Shown: in pieces, positions 18,061-26,279 of the stretch | How the letters are laid out: every line of letters begins with the position of its first letter | How positions within the stretch are numbered: position 1 is the first letter of the stretch | Assembly (NCBI GenBank): GCA_938092015.1 | Contig: CALKOT010000001.1 | Location: 1-64,000, forward strand | DNA: 64,000 nt | DNA from: an uncultured Paracoccaceae bacterium | GTDB taxonomy: Bacteria; Pseudomonadota; Alphaproteobacteria; Rhodobacterales; Rhodobacteraceae | Direction: 5' to 3' | Position numbers and translations under genes: made by a program | Notes under the pieces: model-generated | What the model saw: the letters and a program-made list of their open reading frames with translations, nothing else | The model's database searches: none | What the model was told of the DNA's origin: nothing

Positions 18061-18656
18061 AGATTCTAGTGGTCGGGGCTGGTGGCGATATCGGCAAGGC
18101 GGCCAGCGAAGCCTTGGCTGATCGTCATGAGATCATCACCGCCGGTCGTTCCTCAGGCGATATCCGCGTAGATCTGTCCGTCCCTGCATCGGTGTCCGCC
18201 ATGTTTGCAAAGGTCGGGCCGCTCAACGCTGTCATTTCAACGGCGGGGGATGCCCATTTCGCCGCTCTGTCTGAGCATTCGATGGAAACGTTTATGGTCG
18301 GGCTTACTCAAAAGGTCATGGGGCAGGTCAATCTTTTCCTTCAAGGGATGGACCATCTAGTCGATGGCAGATCATTTACCCTGACCAGCGGTGTTCTTGA
18401 TCGCGATCCAATCGCCATGAGCAGCAACACCGCTGCTGCTAATGGCGCTTTGGGTGGATTTGTGAAAGCCGCAGCGCTTGAAATGCCCCGGGGGCAGCGG
18501 ATCAACGCGGTCAGTCCTGAGGTGCTCGAAGTGTCGATGCCCCGTTATGGTGAGTGCTTCCGCGGCCACAAACCGGTTTCTTCCGAGGATGTGGGTCGGG
18601 CGTATATCAAATGCGTCGAAGGTTCTATCAACGGTCAAGTTGTGGTGGTGGAGTGA
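18057..18656 (+). CDS. Short SDR-like protein lacking the usual catalytic Tyr-x3-Lys
   Basis: A 199-residue Rossmann protein starting at an ATGA overlap with the fumarase alpha gene. It has 'MKILVVGAGGDIGKAASEAL' for NAD(P) binding, 'AVISTAGDAHFAAL' and 'SFTLTSGVLDRDPI' carrying the usual catalytic Ser. Where SDRs have Tyr-x3-Lys it reads 'SSNTAAANGALGGFVKAAA', so both Tyr and Lys are missing. The end 'INAVSPEVLEVS' is SDR-like. Similar short SDRs without these residues are common in proteobacteria and their activity is unclear. Its place between the two fumarase subunits suggests a role in the same pathway, possibly a reductase or a non-catalytic binding protein. Confidence 0.78.
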   Translation: MKILVVGAGGDIGKAASEALADRHEIITAGRSSGDIRVDLSVPASVSAMFAKVGPLNAVISTAGDAHFAALSEHSMETFMVGLTQKVMGQVNLFLQGMDHLVDGRSFTLTSGVLDRDPIAMSSNTAAANGALGGFVKAAALEMPRGQRINAVSPEVLEVSMPRYGECFRGHKPVSSEDVGRAYIKCVEGSINGQVVVVE

Positions 18657-18662
18657 ACAGAT

Positions 18663-19322
18663 ATGCGTGAAATCCGCCTTTCAACAACCCCGACCGCCGA
18701 AGCCATCGCCGATCTCCGCCTTGGCGATGTCGTCTACCTCGACGGGCTGATGTATACGGCGCGCGAGGGCGTCTACATGCGCGCCCTAGAAGATCGGGCG
18801 AACATCCCGATGGAGCTGCCAGCGCAATCGGCGGCGAATTTCCATTGTTCGCCCGCCGCTCGGATCAACCCGGATGGCTCGTTCGATATGGGGGCGGTGA
18901 CGGCCACGGCGTCGTTCCGGTTCGCCAAGTGGCTGCCTGAATGGATGGCCAAAACCGGTGCCAAGTTGATTGTCGGCAAAGGTGGCATGACCTCGAAAGA
19001 CTACAAGGACTACTTCGTGCCGAACGGGGCCGTGTATCTGTCGACAGTTGGCTATGGCACTGGCGCGCTTCTGGGACGTGGGGTTGAAAATGTTGAGGCC
19101 GTGCACTGGAACGAAGAACTGGGCCTTGCGCAGGCCATGTGGGTGCTCAAGTGCAAAAAGATGGGGCCGTTTATCGTCGCCTCTGACATGAATGGCGACT
19201 GCTTGTTCGAACGGGAAAACGCCAAGATCGCTGAGAACGTCGCGCGGGTTTATGAAGGCACGAAACCCGCTGTGCTGAAGCGCTATGGCGAAAGCGATGA
19301 CAGAACAGATGAAGTGATTTGA
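18663..19322 (+). CDS. Class I fumarate hydratase / L-tartrate dehydratase, beta subunit
   Basis: A 219-residue C-terminal-type subunit of iron-sulfur hydro-lyases (FumA-C/TtdB). It carries 'LRLGDVVYLDGLMYTAREGVYMRAL' (residues about 18-42), 'HCSPAA', 'ATASFRFAKWLPEW', 'LIVGKGGMTSKDYKDYF' and 'EELGLAQAMWVLKCKKMGPF', all typical of the swivelling substrate-binding domain. It pairs with the alpha subunit at 17086. It starts 6 bp after the SDR stop and ends the operon; about 200 bp of non-coding sequence follows before the ABC transporter. Confidence 0.88.
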   Translation: MREIRLSTTPTAEAIADLRLGDVVYLDGLMYTAREGVYMRALEDRANIPMELPAQSAANFHCSPAARINPDGSFDMGAVTATASFRFAKWLPEWMAKTGAKLIVGKGGMTSKDYKDYFVPNGAVYLSTVGYGTGALLGRGVENVEAVHWNEELGLAQAMWVLKCKKMGPFIVASDMNGDCLFERENAKIAENVARVYEGTKPAVLKRYGESDDRTDEVI

Positions 19323-19521
19323 CGGCTCTTAGCCATGTTTGGGTATGTCGTCTGATCAATTCGCGATGTCAGGTTTCTTAAGGTTTCGCTTAACGGGCGC
19401 TTTCAGTTCCTGATCAGGTGACCTCGCCGCACGTAGGCTTTTGTGCAGATTATTGTGGCCTTCTGCTTCGAACCCTCGTTAACATTTCTTATGGAAAGTT
19501 GATCGAGGACGCTTCGCGGGC

Positions 19522-20592
19522 ATGATTGAGATCCAGAATCTGACGAAAACGTTCGGTACGGGCGCAGAAGCTTTCACGGCTCTTTCAGAGGTCAGCGTAA
19601 CGATCCGCCAGAATGAGTTCTTTACTCTGCTCGGGCCCTCAGGGTGTGGGAAGACGACGCTGCTGAGGACTATTGCAGGGTTTGTTGATCCAACTTCGGG
19701 CACGATGACATTGGACGGCGCCGATGTCCTCGCCTCACCGCCATATGTGCGGCCGGTCAACACGGTTTTTCAGAATTACGCGCTATTCCCGCATATGACG
19801 GTTGCCGAGAATATTGGTTTTGGTCTTGAGATGCAGGACAGGCCGAAAGCTGAAATCAAGCAGACAGTCGGTGAGATGCTTGAGCTGGTGCAAATGACGC
19901 CGTTAGCGAATCGCGCGACCAGCGAGATTTCGGGCGGTCAGCAGCAGCGGGTAGCGTTGGCCCGGGCGCTGGCGCCGCGCCCGAAGGTGCTGTTGCTGGA
20001 TGAACCCCTGTCAGCGTTGGACTTCAAGCTGCGCAAGGAAATGCAGATCGAACTGAAGCGCCTGCAATCGGAAACCGGGATTACCTTTGTTTTCGTCACG
20101 CACGATCAGGAAGAAGCGCTGACCATGTCGGACCGGATCGCAGTGATGAACGAAGGCCAGATCCTTCAAATTGGTGGTCCGAAAGAGATCTACGATCACC
20201 CGGCGGAACGCTTTGTTGCTGATTTCATTGGCGAGACCAACTTTCTGGAGGCAGAACTGGTCTCGGTTGACGGCGAGGTTGCAGAAACGCGGCTGCCATC
20301 TGGAAAGACCATCTCCACTCGTGCAGCTTCGGGTAGGGCGGGGGCAGGTAAGGTCACCGTCGCAGTCAGGCCAGAGCATGCGCTTCTGGAACCGCCCGGC
20401 GCGTTGATCGACGGCAAGCTCGAAAATATCGTCTACTTTGGCACTGACACCCACTACCATGTGATGCTGGATGGTGGGGCGCGGTTTGTCGTGCGTCGGC
20501 AGAACCAGCCGGACGCGGTTGAGGCCTATACGATTGGCGATGCCGTTGGCGTCAGTTTCAATCCCGGCGTCGGTCAAGTGCTCAGAGACTGA
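19522..20592 (+). CDS. potA: Polyamine-type ABC transporter ATP-binding protein (PotA-like)
   Basis: A 356-residue ATPase. Walker A is '[16 protein letters not shown]' near residue 38, the Q-loop '[12 protein letters not shown]', the signature '[16 protein letters not shown]', Walker B '[12 protein letters not shown]' and the H-loop '[16 protein letters not shown]'. A C-terminal TOBE-type regulatory domain (about 270-350) is present, as in PotA. It energises the PotB/PotC-like permease encoded next. The downstream amidohydrolase and amidase genes suggest that the natural substrate may be an amide or amine compound and not a simple polyamine. Confidence 0.88.
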   Translation: MIEIQNLTKTFGTGAEAFTALSEVSVTIRQNEFFTLLGPSGCGKTTLLRTIAGFVDPTSGTMTLDGADVLASPPYVRPVNTVFQNYALFPHMTVAENIGFGLEMQDRPKAEIKQTVGEMLELVQMTPLANRATSEISGGQQQRVALARALAPRPKVLLLDEPLSALDFKLRKEMQIELKRLQSETGITFVFVTHDQEEALTMSDRIAVMNEGQILQIGGPKEIYDHPAERFVADFIGETNFLEAELVSVDGEVAETRLPSGKTISTRAASGRAGAGKVTVAVRPEHALLEPPGALIDGKLENIVYFGTDTHYHVMLDGGARFVVRRQNQPDAVEAYTIGDAVGVSFNPGVGQVLRD

Positions 20593-21494
20593 TGGCTGAG
20601 ACGCGAGAAATAAGCGCCGCGCGCCGCCGGTGGATGCTTCTTGCCCCTGCACTGGCGATCCTGGTGTTCGCCGCATCAGGCCCCCTGCTGATCGTCATCA
20701 TGTACTCGTTCCTGACGCCGGGCGACTATGGCGGGGTTATCTGGTCCTTTTCGACCGACGCATGGTTCAATGTGGTGGCTGAGCGGGATTTCTTTGACGA
20801 AACCCTGTCATTCTCTGACGCGCATTGGTCGATCTTCTGGCGATCCGTAAAACTGTCGCTGATGACGACAGCCGTGGCTTTCCTCGTTGGGTTTCCCACC
20901 GCCTATTTCATCGCAACCCGCCCAAAGGCGACCCGCGATATCTGGATGCTGCTGATCATCATCCCGTTTTGGACCAATCTCCTGATCCGTACTTTTGCGG
21001 TGATGGAGATCATTCGGAACGAAGGCGTCGTGAACAGCGTTATGATCGGGCTGGGTATCATCGACGAACCCATTCAGCTGCTCTTCACCGAGTTCGCGAT
21101 CACGCTGGGCATGTTCTATGTCTACCTGCCCCTGATGGTTCTGCCGATCTATGCGTCGATGGAGCGGCTGGATTTTTCCCTCGTCGAGGCCGCATATGAC
21201 CTATACGCCTCACGCTGGCGGGTGTTGAAACGGGTGATCTTTCCGCTGGTGAAACCGGGCGTGATCGCAGGATCGATCCTAGTCTTTGTGCCCTCGCTAG
21301 GCGCTTACGTGACCCCCCGCGTGCTGGGCGGTGGCAAGCAGTTGATGCTCGGCAACCTGATCGAGTTGCAATTCGGACAGGGCCGCAACTGGCCCCTTGG
21401 CGCCGCGCTTTCCATCACCCTCCTCGCCATCGTGATGATCGCGCTGATGGTCTATGTCCGATCAGCCGGGCGGGAGGAGGTCTCGCATGGCTAG
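20592..21494 (+). CDS. potB: Polyamine-type ABC transporter permease (PotB-like)
   Basis: A 300-residue inner-membrane permease with about six membrane segments: residues 15-38, 83-110, 117-142, 165-190, 220-245 and 267-290. The EAA loop that contacts the ATPase is 'VEAAYDLYASRWRVLKRVIFPLV'-like around residues 195-215 (key residues E, A, A and G-like turn). Its ATG shares one base with the potA stop (TGATG). It forms a heterodimer with the PotC-like permease encoded next. Confidence 0.86.
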   Translation: MAETREISAARRRWMLLAPALAILVFAASGPLLIVIMYSFLTPGDYGGVIWSFSTDAWFNVVAERDFFDETLSFSDAHWSIFWRSVKLSLMTTAVAFLVGFPTAYFIATRPKATRDIWMLLIIIPFWTNLLIRTFAVMEIIRNEGVVNSVMIGLGIIDEPIQLLFTEFAITLGMFYVYLPLMVLPIYASMERLDFSLVEAAYDLYASRWRVLKRVIFPLVKPGVIAGSILVFVPSLGAYVTPRVLGGGKQLMLGNLIELQFGQGRNWPLGAALSITLLAIVMIALMVYVRSAGREEVSHG

Positions 21495-22314
21495 ATCTCG
21501 CAGTTTTGATGTGCGCCGTCAGGCCGGGTTCCCGGCAGTAGCGATTACCTGCTTCATCCTCCTCTACCTGCCGATCATCCTTTTGGTCGTCTACTCCTTC
21601 AACGCAGGCAAAAGCATCGCGATATGGGAGGGGTTTTCGCTGCAATGGTACGTCTCAGCGTGGGAGAATGAGAAGGTTCAGGACGCCACGATCCGCTCGC
21701 TGATCATCGCCACCTGCGCCTCAGTCATTGCCACCAGCGCGGCGGTCATGGCGGCGCTGGCGACAACGCGGTCGCCAAAGTTCAAGGGCTATTCCGTCGT
21801 CTTCGCCATGATCAACCAGCCCCTGATGATCCCCGAGATCGTCACCGCCGTCGCGCTGTTGATCTTCTTCGCCATGATCAAGGTCGCAACTGGCTACACC
21901 GGCCTCTGGTATCTGATCCTCGCCCATTCCGCCTTCTGCATCCCCTTCGCCTACATGCCGATCCGGGCGCGGCTGCAGGGTATGGACCTGAACCTCGAAC
22001 AGGCGGGCGCCGACCTCTACGGCACGCCCTGGCGCGTTTTCCGGCGCATCACCCTGCCCCAGCTTTGGCCCGGTGTTCTGGCCGGCGCCATGCTGGCGTT
22101 CGTCATCTCGCTCGATGATGTCGTCATCACCGAATTCGTGAAATCGGCGGGGCAGGATACGCTGCCCACCTACATGCTTGGCCAGCTGAGGCGCGTGATT
22201 ACGCCCGAGGTCAACGCCATTTCCACCGTTTTGCTCGCGATCTCAGTCGCTCTTGTGATCGCGTTCTACTTGCTGACGAAGAGCGGCAAACCAAAACAGG
22301 GAGACGTTCAATGA
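21487..22314 (+). CDS. potC: Polyamine-type ABC transporter permease (PotC-like)
   Basis: A 275-residue permease with about six membrane segments and an EAA loop 'LEQAGADLYGTPWRVFRRIT' near residue 175. ATG 21487 is chosen because GGGAGGAGG lies just upstream and because it overlaps the potB stop by 8 bp. Its stop overlaps the next start (ATGA). 'ISLDDVVITEFV' late in the protein is typical of PotC. It pairs with the PotB-like permease in the inner membrane. Confidence 0.87.
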   Translation: MARSRSFDVRRQAGFPAVAITCFILLYLPIILLVVYSFNAGKSIAIWEGFSLQWYVSAWENEKVQDATIRSLIIATCASVIATSAAVMAALATTRSPKFKGYSVVFAMINQPLMIPEIVTAVALLIFFAMIKVATGYTGLWYLILAHSAFCIPFAYMPIRARLQGMDLNLEQAGADLYGTPWRVFRRITLPQLWPGVLAGAMLAFVISLDDVVITEFVKSAGQDTLPTYMLGQLRRVITPEVNAISTVLLAISVALVIAFYLLTKSGKPKQGDVQ

Positions 22315-23336
22315 AAACGTTTTTGACAGTCGCGGGGCTGACAGCGGCCCTCGCCACACCGGCCTTCGCGGCGGGTGAGCTGAACATCTACAACTGGGGC
22401 AACTACACGAACCCCAAGCTGATCGAAAAATTCACCGCTGAGACCGGGATCGAAGTGACGATCACCGACTATGACAGCAACGACACCGCGCTGGCGAAAG
22501 TGAAAGCGGGCGGCCATGGGTTCGACGTTGTTGTCCCTTCCGGCACCTATATCCCGATCTGGGTTGGCGAAGGCCTGCTGATGGAGACCAAGCCGTCGGG
22601 CATGGAAAACTTCAAACATATGGATCCCCAATGGATTGACGTCGCCTTCGACCCAGGTCGCAGCTACACCGTGCCGTGGCAGTGGGGCACGGTTGGGCTG
22701 ACGGTCAACACCTCGGTCTACAGCGGCGATCCGAACACCGCCGCGATTTTCCTTGATCCGCCGGATGAGCTGAAAGGCAAGATCAACGTCGTGCCAGAGA
22801 TGAACGACGTCATGGGCCTCGCCATCCACTATTATGGTGGTGAGCAGTGCACCGGTGACAAGGCCGTTCTGAAACAGGTGCGCGATGGTCTGATCGCAGC
22901 GAAGCCACATTGGCTGTCGATCGACTACGGCACGGTTGAGAAATACGCCAAGGGCGATCTGTCCGCTGGCGTGAACTGGAACGGAGCGTCATTCCGTGTG
23001 CGTCTGCAGAATGAAGATGTCGTCTACGGCTACCCGAAAGAGGGCTATCCGGTCTGGATGGACAATGTCGCAGTTCTGTCGGATGCGAAGAACGTGGACG
23101 AGGCCATCGCCTTCCAGAACTTCGTCATGGCGCCAGAGAACGCCGCCCTGATCTCTGAGTTTGCGCGCTATGCGAATGGCATTAAGGGCTCGGAAGAGTT
23201 CATGCCAGCCGACATGGCGACAGCGCCAGAGGTGAACATCCCGGCCGACCTGAAAGAGGCCGCTTATGTGGCTGAAGTCTGCCCGCCTGAGATCCAGAAG
23301 ATCTACACCCGGATCTGGACTGACCTTCAGAAGTAA
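22311..23336 (+). CDS. potD: Polyamine-type periplasmic substrate-binding protein (PotD-like)
   Basis: A 341-residue protein with a signal peptide (residues 1-20, cleavage after 'AFA'). The mature protein begins 'GELNIYNWGNYTNPKLIEKF', the PotD/PotF pattern in which Trp and Tyr line the binding site. It continues with 'GFDVVVPSGTYIPIW' and 'WGTVGLTVNT'. It captures the substrate for the importer encoded just upstream. A strong hairpin with T run follows, so this gene may be the end of the main transcript, with reduced read-through to the hydrolases. Confidence 0.9.
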   Translation: MKTFLTVAGLTAALATPAFAAGELNIYNWGNYTNPKLIEKFTAETGIEVTITDYDSNDTALAKVKAGGHGFDVVVPSGTYIPIWVGEGLLMETKPSGMENFKHMDPQWIDVAFDPGRSYTVPWQWGTVGLTVNTSVYSGDPNTAAIFLDPPDELKGKINVVPEMNDVMGLAIHYYGGEQCTGDKAVLKQVRDGLIAAKPHWLSIDYGTVEKYAKGDLSAGVNWNGASFRVRLQNEDVVYGYPKEGYPVWMDNVAVLSDAKNVDEAIAFQNFVMAPENAALISEFARYANGIKGSEEFMPADMATAPEVNIPADLKEAAYVAEVCPPEIQKIYTRIWTDLQK

Positions 23337-23344
23337 ACCAACCA

Positions 23345-23374
23345 CGCCGCGCCCAGCCTAGGGCGCGGCGTTTT
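23345..23374 (+). terminator. Rho-independent terminator or attenuating hairpin after potD
   Basis: CGCCGCGCCC (23345-23354), loop AGCCTA, GGGCGCGGCG (23361-23370), then TTTT. The 10-bp GC-rich stem lies 9 bp after the potD stop and 16 bp before the amidohydrolase start, so it may make transporter mRNA more abundant than that of the hydrolases. Confidence 0.75.
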
Positions 23375-23390
23375 CAATCTGGGGGACGCA

Positions 23391-25052
23391 ATGGTCGATC
23401 TGGTCATTCTGAACGGCAAATGCATGAATTTTGATGGCCCAAATTCGAGGGGCCCGGATGCTGAGGCGCTGGCTGTCACGGGCGGCGAGATAACCGCCGT
23501 CGGCTCTACCGCTGAGATCAAGGCGATGGCGGCGGGCGCCCGTGTAATCGACGCCAAGGGCGCGACGGTGCTGCCCGGCTTCATCGACAGCCACGTACAC
23601 TTGTTCTCAGGCGGCGCTGAGTTGAACTTTCTGAATCTTTACGAGGTCAGCGGCGCAGACGCACTGGCCGCCGCCATCGCCGACTATTCGACCAATCGCC
23701 CTGATGATGCGCTGCTGTTCGCCAGCGCCATCGACTATCAAATCTTCGGCGACCGCCCGATCACCCGCCAGGACCTCGACGCCGCCAGCCCCGACAGGCC
23801 TTTCGCCGTGATGACCTCTGACCACCACACGGTCTACGCCAACACCAAAGCGCTTGAGATGGCCGGGCTGCTGCATGGCCGCGAAGTTTCCGAAGGCTCA
23901 GAAGTCGTGATGGGCGCGGACGGAACAGCGACTGGCGAATTGTTGGAAGCGGCGGCGTTTGAGCCTGTTCTCGCATTGTCGCCCTATGGCGGGCGGGAAC
24001 TCCTTGGCATGACCACAGGCGCCAACCCGATCCCCGCGCCAACGAAAGCGGAACGCGAACGCGACAAGGACGCGCTGGCCGCGGGCCTGGCCCATTGCGC
24101 CTCGCACGGGATCACCAGCCTCCACAACATGGACGGCAATTTCTATCAGCTTGAGTTACTGGCTGAATTGGAGGCCGAAGGCCGTCTCCTCTGTCGCACC
24201 GAAGTACCGATGCATCTGAAACATACCGATCCGGTCACGCGCGTGGATGAGGCGCTGGATATGCGCGCCAAGTACAACAGCGACATGCTGTGGTGCAGGC
24301 GCGTGAAGATGTTCATGGACGGCGTGATCGACAGCCGCACCGCCTTCATGCTCCAACCCTATCCCTGCACGGACACCTGCAGCGCGCCCCTGTTCAGCGA
24401 CGCGCAGTTCAAAGAAGCGTGCATCCGCGCCGATGCCGCTGGCCTGCAAATCTCGGTCCACGCCATCGGCGACGCTGCGATCCGGCAGACGCTGGATGGC
24501 TATGAAGAAGCGGGCAAGGTGAACGGCGCCCGCGACAGCCGCCACCGGATCGAGCATCTTGAGGTGATGAGCCCCGATGACATCCCCCGCCTCGCCGCGT
24601 TGGATGTCGTCGCCTCGATCCAGCCACTGCATTCCCCTCTTGGCGGGTTCTTTCCGCCTTACCCGCCAGACAGCGTGATCCACGGCTGGCAAATCGAGCA
24701 CGCCTTTGCGTGGAAAGCGATCCGCGACACTGGCGCCAAGGTGATCTTCTCAACTGACTGGCCGGTCGTCCCGGTCGATGTGATGCCAACGATACAGGGC
24801 GCTGTCGCTGGCGTTGAGCTGCCGGACATCTGGCCAGATCAGCGACAGGGCCTGCGAGAGACGCTGCGCTCCTACACCCAGGACAATGCGTGGGTGGAGT
24901 TCAACGAAGACCGCAAGGGCAGACTCGCGCCGGGCATGATGGCCGACATTGTCATCATGGATTCGGATTTGGAGGTGACGCCGCCCGATCAACTGGGCCA
25001 GACCCGAGCTGCGGTCACGATCTGCGGCGGACGGGTTACATGGGAGGCATGA
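23391..25052 (+). CDS. Amidohydrolase family 3 protein (YtcJ-like)
   Basis: A 553-residue metal-dependent hydrolase of the amidohydrolase superfamily. The N-terminal beta-sandwich is followed by the metal motif 'LPGFIDSHVHLFSGG' with His68 and His70. Later come 'VHAIGDAAIRQTLDGYE' and 'HRIEHLEVMSPDD', which supply further His ligands, and 'FSTDWPVVPVDVMP' with the conserved Asp. The YtcJ group includes proteins acting on N-substituted formamides and related amides, but most are uncharacterised. GGGGGAC precedes ATG 23391. It is followed 1 bp later by the NylB-like gene, so it belongs to the amide-hydrolase part of this cluster. Confidence 0.85.
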   Translation: MVDLVILNGKCMNFDGPNSRGPDAEALAVTGGEITAVGSTAEIKAMAAGARVIDAKGATVLPGFIDSHVHLFSGGAELNFLNLYEVSGADALAAAIADYSTNRPDDALLFASAIDYQIFGDRPITRQDLDAASPDRPFAVMTSDHHTVYANTKALEMAGLLHGREVSEGSEVVMGADGTATGELLEAAAFEPVLALSPYGGRELLGMTTGANPIPAPTKAERERDKDALAAGLAHCASHGITSLHNMDGNFYQLELLAELEAEGRLLCRTEVPMHLKHTDPVTRVDEALDMRAKYNSDMLWCRRVKMFMDGVIDSRTAFMLQPYPCTDTCSAPLFSDAQFKEACIRADAAGLQISVHAIGDAAIRQTLDGYEEAGKVNGARDSRHRIEHLEVMSPDDIPRLAALDVVASIQPLHSPLGGFFPPYPPDSVIHGWQIEHAFAWKAIRDTGAKVIFSTDWPVVPVDVMPTIQGAVAGVELPDIWPDQRQGLRETLRSYTQDNAWVEFNEDRKGRLAPGMMADIVIMDSDLEVTPPDQLGQTRAAVTICGGRVTWEA

Positions 25053-25053
25053 G

Positions 25054-26271
25054 ATGAAAAGCTATAAGAACTCAGAAACCGCCCCTCCCATCATGCAAGG
25101 CGCCCCGCCGCCGCCGGATATGCGCCTGCCCATGATCGACTGGGACCGGCCACCTTGGAACCGTTGGGCGTTTCAGCGGGTGCGGGAGTTTCTGCCAACC
25201 GCGCCGATCAGGCGGGGCGACACGCCCTCTGAATTGCCAGCGGCGCATCAGGACATCGAAGGCCTCAGCTATCAGACCCACACGGGCGAGACCAAGACCA
25301 TCGCCAGGATGATGGACGACACCTACACCGATGGCATGCTGATCTGGCTCAACGGTAAGGTGATCCATGAAAGCTATCACAACGGGATGGATCAGCGGTC
25401 AGTCCACCTCGCCCAATCCGTCTCAAAATCCATCACCGCGACGGCGGGCGCCAGCCTGATCGAGGACGGGCTGCTCGATCCGAACGCGCCAATCGCCGAA
25501 GCGCTGCCGGAACTTGCCGCAACCGCCTGGAACGGTGCAACCCTGCAACACGTCATGGATATGGCGACGGGCGTTCGGTACAATGAAACCTACGATCAAC
25601 GCGACAGCGATGTCGGCAAAACCGACTTCGCCTGTGGCTGGAAACCGGCGCCTGAGGGTGAAGATGTCTCTGACTGGCCAGCCTGTATCTGGGACCAGAT
25701 CCTTGGCCTGAAAGTTAAAGAGGCAGAGCACGGCGGGCGGTTCCTCTATCGGTCCATCGAGACCGACGTGATGGCCCACGCGATGGAGCGTGTCACCGGG
25801 CAACGCCTGCCTGAAATCATCTCTGACCGCCTCTGGGCGCCGATGGGGGCTGAGGAAGACGCGAATATCACTGTGGATAGCTCAGGCTACGGTCTTGCCT
25901 GCGGCGGGATCAGCGCATCTTTGCGCGATTTTTCGCGGTTCGGGATCGCTATGCTGAATGATGGCATGGTGGACGGCAAGCAAATCATCCCACGCGCCTG
26001 GGTCGATGATGTGCGCGGCGGCCAGCACGGTCATTTCTCGGACGATGGCCGCAAGTATTTCCCAAACGGCCACTATCGAAACCAGTTCTGGATTGAGGAC
26101 AAGGACACCCAAGCGCATGTCTGCCTCGGCGTCTTTGGCCAGACGATCTATGTCGCGCCGGAACAAGGCCTGGTCGCAGTGAAACTCTCTACCTGGCCGG
26201 ATTTTCAGGACGCCGACATGCTGGCTGAAGCCATGACTGGCTTCCACGCCATCGCCTGCGAATTTGGATAG
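25054..26271 (+). CDS. Serine hydrolase of the beta-lactamase/DD-peptidase fold, NylB-like (6-aminohexanoate-dimer hydrolase family)
   Basis: A 405-residue protein without signal peptide. The catalytic Ser-x2-Lys is 'QSVSKS' (Ser122, Lys125) and the Tyr of the triad is probably Tyr232 in 'FLYRSIETDVM'. From memory of 6-aminohexanoate-dimer hydrolase NylB, several segments agree: 'PPWNRWAF' near the start, 'YTDGMLIWLNG', 'YNETYDQRDSDV' (Tyr180 in the place of the NylB Tyr170), 'ANITVDSSGYGLACGGIS' and 'VKLSTWPD'. NylB cleaves linear amides of 6-aminohexanoate and is esterase-like. The substrate here is unknown. It lies between a YtcJ-like hydrolase and a NylA-like amidase. Confidence 0.82.
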   Translation: MKSYKNSETAPPIMQGAPPPPDMRLPMIDWDRPPWNRWAFQRVREFLPTAPIRRGDTPSELPAAHQDIEGLSYQTHTGETKTIARMMDDTYTDGMLIWLNGKVIHESYHNGMDQRSVHLAQSVSKSITATAGASLIEDGLLDPNAPIAEALPELAATAWNGATLQHVMDMATGVRYNETYDQRDSDVGKTDFACGWKPAPEGEDVSDWPACIWDQILGLKVKEAEHGGRFLYRSIETDVMAHAMERVTGQRLPEIISDRLWAPMGAEEDANITVDSSGYGLACGGISASLRDFSRFGIAMLNDGMVDGKQIIPRAWVDDVRGGQHGHFSDDGRKYFPNGHYRNQFWIEDKDTQAHVCLGVFGQTIYVAPEQGLVAVKLSTWPDFQDADMLAEAMTGFHAIACEFG

Positions 26272-26279
26272 GACATCCC

